The notes below the pieces were generated by a model. That model was not told the DNA's origin and searched no databases. It saw only the letters and a list, made by a program, of their open reading frames with translations. A program made the translations under genes and the position numbers. A stretch of 64,000 bases of DNA from Pectinophora gossypiella (lineage: Eukaryota > Arthropoda > Insecta > Lepidoptera > Gelechiidae): NCBI RefSeq assembly GCF_024362695.1, contig NC_065429.1, positions 1,203,501 to 1,267,500 on the forward strand, written 5' to 3'. Numbering within the stretch: the stretch's first letter is position 1; every line of letters starts with the position of its first letter. Shown piece after piece: positions 31,325-43,300 of this stretch.

Positions 31325-34300
31325 CTGCACGGACAAGTAACACGAGCTTATTTTAAGCAAGCTGATGTAAGATGTAAGCTTATAGCGAGTAAAATAAACG
31401 CGCCACCTATTGGTGTTAATCGCGCGCCAAATAAGCGCACTGTCCTCCCGCCCGCTTGCTACCGCTCGCCATAATTTTTGTTGTTAATATTGTTAATTGG
31501 TTTATTCACTGATTTATTTTACAATATTCTTTATTTTTTATAGTTTAACTTCTGGAGTAAATAACTAAATAGTGCAGTGTTTTTATTTGAAGGACGGCTA
31601 TAAGCTGATATAATTACTGTCGGTAGGTAAATTAAGATATAAGCATATGAGCGCTACTCGCCATCAAACTTCATAAGTTTGGCGGGGACGATTTGTAAAT
31701 CTACCGTTTAAGTTTTTCATTTAAATAAATAAATAAATAAAAAAAGTATGTAGTCTTACATGAGCCATGTCAGGCTGACCACCTGATTGTCCGAAAGAAA
31801 GATGATCCGTGTTTCGGAAGGCACGTTAAGCCGTTGGTCCCGGATACTACTTACTTTTGTAAGTTAGTAGTCGTAACATGAGTCATGTTAGGGCCCGATG
31901 GCGGCTCAATAGTAACCCTGACACCGGGGTTGATGAGGTTGGTACTCCACCTCACAACCCACACGATAGAAGATTATTTTAGGAAGAAGGAGTGGAATTC
32001 TCTGTCGTCTTCTGTATTCGTCTTCTGTAATCTTCCATTTCATTTTCCATTCCCATGTCTTTTTCCCAATATTCATTTTCAAGGTTCTGGACACGTTTTT
32101 CGAAATTGCTCCAGTTTTCTGCCGTGACTGACAAAATTGCATTCGTTGTTATCTCTTTAAGCTTTGTCAAACACAAATCGAAGTCAAACACGCGATGAAG
32201 ATGCAACCGTAGCCATTTTTAAAACACAATAGTAATAAATTATGTGAGCGAGATTATAATCGATAAACGCGGTCGATACGGACTCGTGCGACACTAAGAC
32301 TAAGACGCCGCGGGGACTGTGCGGGTGTGCGGGGCGACCCCGCCTCCGCGGCTCACCTCGTGCCCCGATTGCCATGGCGACCTGTCGTCAACAGTAGGTA
32401 GGTCGGCGAAAATCCACCAGTATGTCGGTATTCTAAAGACTGCACTTCGGTAGTGTGCCCGCGATCTACAAGAGCTCATTCCACACATAAGCTCACGACT
32501 ATATCCCAATCGGGGTAGTCAGAGGTAACAGGTAACAGCCTCGATGGTCTAGTGGTTAGAGAGTTGAGCTCACCATCAGGTCAGGGTTCGATTTTTCAAC
32601 GTTTCCTTACTATTGCAAAGAAATAATCCGTACCCCCTCCGGTTGATTGAGGGGAGGCCTGTGCCCAGCAGTGGCACGTATATGGGCTGTTTATGTATAT
32701 ACCTGTACTCGGCGCCCCACCCCTTGACGAAGGACATTCGGATGGTGCACATGCGGGTCAGCTGGAACACAGCCTCAAAGCCCTGGGACACTGACTGCGA
32801 CAGCAGGGCCGCAAACTCTTGGTTGTTGAAGATCTTCAGGTTGCAACCTGGACGGAAATGACAAGGTGAAATTAGAATGACGGAATTCTAGGCTAGGGAA
32901 TTTCTAGGCTACCTTCCCCAAACGTAATATAGACTGCACTGTAATAAAAACATGACACATCATATACAGGGCGTTAGTGTCATCGTAACGAAAACTTTGA
33001 TGGGTGATTCAGGCCACGATTCATTCACGAGAATCGTGCATGCATGCTTGGTCTGAATCATCCCCCTCAGTATTCGTTACGGTGTCACTAACACTCATAC
33101 GTACAGTCATGAGCAATATCCATGTACCCACTTTAAAACCCTGTCGCACTATCATATTTGACATTTAGTGAGACTTACGGTTTAATTTGTCAAAAAAGTT
33201 AATGTGACATTGTATCAAAGTACAAATTAATGCTCGTGACCGTACTAGTATGGCTACCTATATATACTTGTACAGGGTGTAAGTAACATCGTAACGAACA
33301 GTGAAAGGGATGATTCAGCAAAGTTCAGTCGAATTATATAATAATTGGATGAAATTTTGCTTCGCTATCAAATACGTAAACCCACGTTCATCCCTGGTTT
33401 ATTTTTTATTTGTAAGGTGGTGTATGTATGTGTGTGGCGATCACCTGGCGGTATCTTGCAGACGGTGGCGGGGTGCCAGCCGTAGCGCTGGTTGCAGTTG
33501 GGGCTCTGCACGAAGATGGACGAGTCCGACAGGCACTCCGCGAACACCTCGCCTGGCGACAACGGAGAACATTCATTACATGACACCTGGCGGACAATGA
33601 GGATAGAAACCGCCCATTTCTTGTAGTAAAAATAAAATTACGATTAATTAATAATAGTATCCCGGTCCACTAACCCCCAACCCAATAACCCAGTTCCCTT
33701 TGTTCCCATAATTTGCAATAGTCCTACACGAACCGGGGATTGTCTTTGGGTGCCCTCCCACAGTGCAGGGATAATCGCCGGTTGGTGTCACACCACATTT
33801 AGATTAAACTGTCTTAAGGGGCCTCTACGTGTTGGCTTCGGCCCCACGCACGCCTTCCAAAAGTCCGGGCCTCCATAGGCCCGAGATATGAAAAGGACAT
33901 ACAATAATAATAATAAAGGCGTAGGGAAGTGACGACCCCATCGCCCCCTGGTGAAATCATCAGCGAACCTGGTGAATTCAACAGTGCAGTCAGTCTCCGC
34001 AGGCCAGCTTGTGGCGAGCTGTTGGTGAGTGACGACACCACGGAGCTGAGATCCCCCGAGATTTGGTCAGGCCGTCCGTCTCCGGCTTGCCTTCACTGGC
34101 CGGCCGGAGTGGACCCCAGCGGGGGCCGCAGGACTCTCACCTCTGGCTTGCCTTCATTGGCCGGCCAGAGTGGGGCGTTAGAGCTATATACTGTTTGTGT
34201 TATAATGTTTCCATAATCTGCAATAGTCCTACACGAACCGGGGATTGTCTTTGGGTGCACTCCCATAGTGTATACAGGGATAATCGCCGGTTGGTGTCAC

Positions 34301-37300
34301 ACCACATTTAGATTAAATTGTCTTAAGGGGCCACTGCATGTTGGCTTCGGCCCCCGCACGCCTTCCAAAAGTCCGGGACTCCATGGACCCGAGATATGGA
34401 AACGATATACAAATAATACCCTATTGTACTAATTCTATTTCTCTTTTGTTTTGTATTTTGTTTTTTCCTGTTTGTGCAATAAAGTATTTGTTATGTTATG
34501 TTATAATAATAAGAAGTAGAAAGCAAGCAAGCTCCCCTAACCAAGTCTGCCGCATCCGTCACACAATGCAGCTCAATAAATAAGTACTCACCGCCGATGT
34601 AGTAAAGTCTGACACCTTTCCCGATGTGCCGGCGCGTCTGTTCCACCACCTCGTTACGGTTGACGTTCGACAGGAGACCCAGGCAGAATCTGAGGACCCA
34701 GGAACCTTGTTATCACCATGACACCACGCATGTTCAGTCATGAGCAATATCATGTACCCACTTTGGAACCCTGTCGCACTATCACATTTGACGTTTGTAG
34801 AGACTTACGGTTTACGGTTTTTACGCTGCATGAGTTTTTTAACGAATCTATGAAATACTGATAATTGTAAATGTATCTATCTTTTATTCTTATTTTATTT
34901 TTTAACATAATCTTTACTATTTTTTCTTTAAATTTTAAGCTCTTGTAGTGCCCTTACTGGGTTCCTGTTTGTACTTTCTTTTATTTTTAAGACCTTTGTA
35001 AAACATCAGGAATGCAATCATCATCAATTTAAGAGCCACGCTCTTGTCGGTGTAGCATTTTCCATTCCAGTCTATCAAAGGCCAATTCCTTGACTTCCCT
35101 ATAAGACACGACGTTAACCTTTTCTTTAATCTGTTCCATGTAAGCTCTTCTTGGTCTTCCCCTTCCTCTCTTTCCTTCTAGCTTTCCTTCTATGATGTTT
35201 TGGACACCTAATAAGACACGACGAATTCATTAAAAACATCATAGAAGGAATGCAATAAATATCTTAATTTGTCAAAAAAGTTAATGTGACATGATACCAA
35301 AGTTAATACATATTAATGCTCGTGACTGTACATAGCCATACTAGTACGTACGGGTGTTAGTGTTAAAAAACATTCTTTTTTTCTATTCAACTTATTTATG
35401 AATATTAATAAAGAAAAATGTAATCATAAGTGCGACAGTTTGTCACGTTTTTCTATGACGTCACAGGTTGCTTTTCATACAAATTCCATAGTCATTACGT
35501 GTTTTGACGTTCAGTAAAAAGTAACTGATTTGACTAGTTGGAAAGTAGCCTAATACACACTTTTTTTTTATTGACCAAATTGGAGATGTCCTTAGAAAAG
35601 GTTCAGTACGATCTACTCTGATTGAGCGTGCGTGTATGAAACTATTGATGAATGTGGAGGATGCAAGAGAAGTGTGTCAGGATCGAAGCAAATGGAATTC
35701 CATAGTCTCTGCTTACCCCGGTGGGAAATAGGCCTGAGTTTCAATTTGCATTCCATGGGGTGTCTTACATAGGCATAGGAACTATAACATGGACCCTGTA
35801 GGGCACAGCAACGTTGAAGGGAAGACAGGAAGTGTGTATTAAAATTAAAACTTATCATTTAAAAATTCGTCTACAGTATAATAGCTTGTTTTAATTATAA
35901 CACATAATAACGGGTTCTTACCGCGTTTAAAAGGGATGTGAGACTCCCGATATTTCGACACTGTTGCAAGTGTCAGTCATCCCGTGATCATGGCACTTGC
36001 AACAGTGTCGAAATATCGGCAGTTTCATATCCCTACTTTAAACGCGGTAAGAACCCGTTATTACGTGTTTTAATTATGATAATAACCGCGTAAACTTAAA
36101 ACAATGTATAGCCCGTTTTTTTTTTAATTTTCTTTTTTTATAATTAGTTTTTTTAAGGCTTACCTTTCAGAGTTGCTGGGGTCGGTGAAGCCGTCTACGG
36201 TGATGGAGGGCTGGCTGGCGTGGAAGGTCTCCCCGACACGCGTGTTCAGTTCGTAGTAGCTGATGCTGCACCAGAAAGCCGGCTCGTGGTACAGCACCGG
36301 CGCCGCCTCCGACACCAGCCCGCCCGGGGACGGGCTCAGCCGGGTCAGGTCTGCCGGGAACCACGCGATCACATAACGTCCCTTAGCTTACAACACCGCT
36401 CAAGTCGAAAATTGGCGGTTTTTACATTTTAATGCCATTGGATGAAGAAGAAAATAAAGGTTAAAATAAAGTAAATCGTCAAAATAAGTATAAATAATTA
36501 TTTATTAACCGCTAACTAGAGTATGTATTAAGTAGCAATAAAAAAATCTACAGATATTTTAAGTAAGACATTTTTTTTCGTCTCCTGTAAAGTTGGTAAA
36601 AATGACTTAAGCGGTGTTGTAAGCTAAGGGACGATAAGCAACCACAGGAGTGGATCCAGCTTTTATGGGGGGGTTTAGTCACCAGCAGGGCTAACATGCG
36701 CAACTCGAACATTATCGATTGATTCAATCAATTTTGTCGAAATCGATAAGTTTTTTTCCCCCAACATGCGTGCCACGTGAATTTGTTCGAAAACGACATG
36801 ACTTATTTGGGTTCACATAGTATTAGTACTGCATATCAAGTACAAGCATCCACAGCTGGTACCTCAATTAGGTTCTGTGGTTAAAAGTGTATCAGATACA
36901 ATATAAAAATAATATGGGCCGACTAGTCGGCATTTATGCTTATATTATTTTTATGACGAATCGCCGACTATAAATGTAGCCGGATAGTCGGCTTTCGCGA
37001 CTAGTCGGTACATCTCTAATTAGCACCAATAGACAAAACGACATAATTGAAAAAAAAAAAAAAATTTTTATTACCAGAAAACAATACAATGAGTAACATA
37101 AAATAGGATGGGTACTTATATTAAAAATATATCCAAATGAACAGAGGTTCCCAAACTAGGCGGAGCCTGTATCTTGGGAAACCGTAAAAAAGTGGGTACA
37201 TGTGATGTTGGCGCATAGTTTGGGTCATGACCCCCATGTTTCCCCCCCACCCTAAATCCGCCCATGCAACCACATATTCATAGTCATGTTTTTATTTTTA

Positions 37301-40300
37301 ATGTACATTACACGTCAATCAGGAAGAGATCATTCATTAAGGAAAAAGAAAGCAATAGTAAGTATACAATACAATAATCCTAAGTAAAATTATTAACATT
37401 AAGTAAAATTGAATTAATTATTATTTTTAATTTGTGTGTTATATATTTGTGGGTATATTTACGATATTAAAACTAAAATTAATTTTGAATGTAGAATTTG
37501 TTTTCGAATTCATGTTTGGGTCATAAATGATTATCGCGTGTTCAGCAGAGAAGGAAAACATCGTGAGGAAACCCTCATTCATGAAAAATGCATTTTCGGA
37601 AGTATGTGACCTGTATTGGGCTGGTTTTCCAGAAGATTTGCCAGGTCCGGTTTTTTACAGAAGCGACTGCCTGTCCGACCTACCAACCCGAAGAATACCA
37701 GCCCAATACAGGTTAGGTCACATACCTCCGAAATGAATACCCTTGAAACCCAAAAAAATAATAAAAGATGCAAAATTGTCAACAAACTCACTCATGTTGT
37801 CGTTGTGGTCCATGGGGTCGCCGTCCTCGCTCATGTAACCCGGGGGCGGAGTCTCCACCGTCGACGAGCTCCTGTCAACGCACAGATATGACGCCATCAG
37901 ACACCTGTCACGTGTGTGATAGATACGTAACGCAATATACAGGTACTAACAACCTGTATTGATTTGTCAAGTGGTGTGTGTCATGATTATGTAATTGTCA
38001 CATACGATTTGTGGTGTGGTGTGTCATATGTGAATGTCACATACGATTTGTGATATGGTGTGTGTGTGTGTGTCATATGCGAATGTCACATACGATTTAT
38101 GATGTGGTGTTTGTGTGTTACATAATGTGATTGTCACATACGATTTGTGATGTGGTGTGTCATATGTGAATGTCACATACGATTTGGGATGTGGTGTGTC
38201 TTGATGTGACAATCACATATGATTTGTGATGTCATGTGTCATATATGATTGTCACATATGATTTGTTATGTAGTGTGTGTGTCATACGTGAATGTCACAT
38301 ATGACTTGTGATGCTGTGTGTCTCATGTGCTACGTACACGTGCACGGTGGTGTTTGTGGGCACGTGCTGCGCCAGCGTGGCCTCCAGGTACATGGCGGAG
38401 TGCGGCGCCACGCCCACCACGCCCACGCCGACCACGCTGCTCTGCATCACTCTGGAAACGTTACATTATGATCAGTGGCGGGTCTAGGGCACCGCACCGG
38501 GCGCCGAAATAGGGGGTAGGGGGGGGAAATCAACCAAGACTGGTTCACACATAAAACTCATAACGAGTGGTCGTCGATAATCGAAAAATTTTGTATTTGT
38601 AGGTTTGTTTGCAACCTCATTGAGTGTGTGCATTTGAATAGAGCTACGCGGGCATTTTTATTTTGTGCCTTATATTGTTAAATGTAATGTATGTGTGTTT
38701 GACTTCGTATCAACAGTGACTGCAAGTTGTCTTTGATTACTTGTGGCTCTGCCCACCCCATTTGGGATTACGGGCGTGAGTTTATGTATGTATGTATGTT
38801 TTAGTATGTATTATTCCCCTTGTTCCATAGCGCACAGGCCTCCCTTCAATCAACCGGAGGGGGTATGGAGCATACTCCACCACGCTGCTCCAATGCGGGT
38901 TGGTGGAGGTGTTTTTACGGATAATAGCCGGGACCAACGGCTTAACGTGCCCGTGCGGGGAGGCCTGTGCCCAGCAGTGGGACGTATATAGACTGTTTAT
39001 GTTATGTTCCATAGCGAACTATGTTCATTCATTTCCGCAGGACGACATTGATAGTAATCAGAATCATTTATTCAACGTAATTATCATGGATAAACTTGTT
39101 GATGGTCAATGTAACATTTTGAATTTACGTCATTTCGCAAGGTGTTATGGCTGAGGAGAAGAAATGACAAGAAACTGCAACAGCAACACATCTTTTAAAT
39201 CAATGAGGGTACATTACAAGTTATTTAATAACATTGACAGATAACAATGACATTAACAAGTATCCTCTGCAAGCTGTCTTCTTCTGCTCACCCAGTAACA
39301 GATTACTGGCGTGAGTTTATGTTTAGTGTATTAAATGTACTATGTTGATCTACCGCATTTGAACTATGAACTAAATATTTCTAGCGATATCATATTGACA
39401 CTAATTTTAATTAGTGATAATTTCTGTTTGATCCCGCATCAATATTTGCCAACCAATATTATTATAAGAAATGGAATTGTCTAGCCCATAATATACTTGA
39501 AGTTGAAGAATATTGGCTACTTGAAGTTTCGGATAAGTATTTTAAAAGTTAGAAACATTCCTTTTATACCTCTTAAAATATTTTATTTTCTTTATATACA
39601 GTTGGTTAGTGACATCGTAACGAATACTGAGGGGGATGATTCAGACCATGACTCTGAGTTAATATCAAGTGGTTTTTCCTATCGGAAAGTCATACTTTTG
39701 AGACGGAAAATTTTACTTGATATCAGCTCAGAATCATGGTCTGGATATATAACGAGGAAAAAAAAATGTGGTACTCACGTGTCGACTTCGTGATGAGGCT
39801 GGTGGTAGTCGTAGGGCGGAGGCGCTCGGACTTCGCCCTCGCCGCAGCGGGGAACCAAGATCGGCGGCAGGGCTGGCAACCGCAACACATTTATGAAATA
39901 GGCTTATTAATTAGGTTTTTCTTGCAGATTCTTTTCCCCGGCTATACAGGTTGTGAGAAGCTGCAATGCAGGACGGAAGGTCACAAGTCACAGGGACTGT
40001 AACCTGGACTCTGACAGAGGGCAGCAGTAACTCCGTGGTCCAGTGGTTTGAGCGTTGGGCTCTCGATCCGGAGGTCCCGGGTTCAAATCCCACTCAGGAC
40101 ACATCACGAAAATCACTTTGTGATCCTTAGTTTGGTTATAGGACATTACAGGCTGACCACCTGATTGTCCGAAAGAAAGATGATCCGTGCATCGGAAGGC
40201 ACGTTAAGCCGTTGGTCCCGGATACTACTTACTTATGTAAGTTAGTAGTCGTCACATGAGCCATGTTAGGGCCCTTTGGCGGCTTAATAGTAACCCTGAC

Positions 40301-43300
40301 AACAGGGTTGATGGGGTTGGTAATCCACCTCACAACCCACACGATAGAAGAAGATTCAGAGGCGGAGGACAGGAGTCCTAGTACGGCTTTGTAATAGCCT
40401 ACTCTGGGCGCCATCCAACTCGCGTCAGATAGTACTGCGGGGCGGAAGGCAAGAGGGAAACCACTGCTGCACCGGTAAAAGCGTGGCTCTTAAATTGTGA
40501 TGATTATAATGATGAATATTAACGACGGTGCTTCTATGCTGTTCTGGGAGCAAATAAAAAACATAGAAAACGTTCAGCTGCTTGTCTTCCCGGGCATGTC
40601 GTAAAAACCGACAGAGGGATTGTGTCCTCTAACATGATGGACTAATGTTATGGGCGGTAGGCTGATCCCTTATCACCATAAGGTTCTTCATATCCAGCTT
40701 ACGACATCGTATCAACAGTGGCTGCAAGTTGTCTTTGATTACTTGTGGCTCTGCCCACCCCATTAGGGATTACGGGCGTGAGTTTATGTATGTATGTAAT
40801 ATTAACGAACTCACCAGGCGAGTCGATCTTGTTGTAGTGGTAAGGGTTGATGCACACCTCGTCCTTCTTCAATTGGTATGCGTACTCGCAGTGGTCCACC
40901 GGCTTCAATTCATGCTGGCTCTGAAACAAACATAAACGTGGCACTCCTGTATCCCAGTTAGGCATGTCGATATTTAGATGACGTTATGTGATAGGTGGGA
41001 CTCCCCCCTTCTAAAAAGGTGGATGGAGCTTCACACCCTAATTTTTTTTTCTCTTTTGTATTCTGCTGCTTGGCGATCTGTCGTTCAACAATGAGCCAAT
41101 TTTAGGTCTGACTTGTAGTCTGATATGGTTCACTTTATTTAGAAGGGCATTCAAATTCAAATTCAAAAATATTTTTATTCAGTAGGTAACATAGTTACAC
41201 TTTGAATCGTCAATTTTTACATAACGAATGTCTCATCCGCCTAAAACTACTGCAGCTTCTCACAACCTGTATAGCCGGGGAAAAGAAGCTGCAAGAAAAA
41301 CCTCGGCACAGGGCCCTAGACGTTCTTTGAAAAAATAAAAATAAACATAAAATATTGATATACAATTGAGTAATTTAGCTGCCTAATATTCATCAATGCC
41401 ACTTCCATTATATGTTGTCGAATCTATTTACTAGATAAGGGACACTATGTCGTTTTAGTCTGGAGTGGAGTAGGCTGACAGTCATTTCTAGCTGTGTCGC
41501 TAATGGATTGATATGGTTAGAGAGTCTTGTTTGGTATTTCCGGCCAAATTGTGAAACTTCTTGTTTAACAGTTCTAATGTTGAGGTCAGCATTGACACCG
41601 TAATAAAAAATAATAATTATTAATAATAATGATTTGATATTTGTTTTTTTTTTTTTTAATAATAATTTGTATTTATGATCGCCCAAATAAGTCCTACTAA
41701 CACTAGTTTATAAGTTGTTTGTATAGTAACATTCTTTGGACTTTGTCCGAAATAAACGATTTTTATTTATTATTATTTAGATTATTTACCAACTTTAGCT
41801 TACTACACCGCTTTCGTAAGCCTATTATCCTTCATCCGCTCTTCGTCTCCACACCAACTAAACATAAGGCTGCGTCTCCATTGACGCGGAGCTGTGCGGA
41901 GATAAGCGGAGATGTGCGGAATTGACCAATCACAGCGTTCGAAAAGCGATAAACGAAGACGCTCTGTCACTCTCTCCCTCACGGTGATTGGCTGATTCCT
42001 GCACATCTCCACTCATCTCCGCACCGCTCCGCGTCAATGGAAACGCAGCCTAACTTTAACAGCCTAGCATAGTCCACTATGCTGCTTCATATTCTTTTTT
42101 TTTTTTTTTTTTTGTCGAACAGCACACTTCTGGTTAGCACAAACCTGTAGCTGCGGCCAGCGCCACAGCCTGCAGTAGACGACATGCGGCAACCCCTTGC
42201 GGTACTGCCCGTTGATTCCGTTGTCGTTAGGTTTCACTCTGCAAACAAAATTTTCATTAATTATTTTTGGGAGGATCGTGCTCGTCTTAGACCGGAATGG
42301 CGCCGCACCGTTCACAATAGCGTGAATTTATTTGAAGAGCGTTTACAAGACCTCGACGCAAAGCGCCAAATACGGAAGACTCGACCGAAACCCTCCTATG
42401 ACACACTCAAATCGTCAGGCCAGCTTTATTGTGTGCCCTGTGACCGGACCTTCAAGTCGAAGTTCGGTTTCGCCAGCCACATCAGAGCTACCACAACAAC
42501 GACCCGGGATAGATATTTAGGAGTCGCCGTCGCCGGATACGGTTTGGACGACATGATGATGATGATATTTCGAAGAACTTTCCAGGGTACATTCCCCAAA
42601 AACAATTTATTTTATATATTTAAATTAAAATACAGCCACATCACATACATTATAACATTTTTACATTTAGAAGTTTACAATATTGTGACTAATATATGAC
42701 AATTACGGCGTCCATAACTTATACAATTACGGGTAAGTAACTAAAAATCCGATCCGATCCGATCGTCGTGGAGATCCTTGGGGGAGGCCTATGCCCAGTG
42801 GCCGTCGTACGGCTGATGATGATGATGATGATTTAAAAATGAAAGTAAAATTAAAATTACACAGCAAACTTAAAAATTTGAAATTAAATTAATATACATG
42901 TCAATGTGTCTATATCCAACGGAAACAGTTGCTCTATAGGTCTAAATTCCTATAGGTAATATGTCTTTATATTTGGGCTATTGAACAGTTAGCTATTGAA
43001 TGGTTATAGAACTGGAATTTGTTCTGTATTATTTTCAGAATAAATGATGGTTGAAACAAAACATTCAGCTAATGGGATTTTTTTTATTACGAAGTTGATG
43101 ACTCTGAAATGTAGTTCTTCAATTAGGGCTATGCTATCTGAACACATAAAACCCAAAACAGGCATGGCTTTTATTCATGAAATACAGAAAAAAATATGTT
43201 AAGAAAAAATCTCTACTCAGCGAGAAACTTTTTATTTAAGTCAAAAACAAAATTCAAAAGCGTATAAATAATTAAGTAGTGCTAATCTTTTTCAAGTGAA

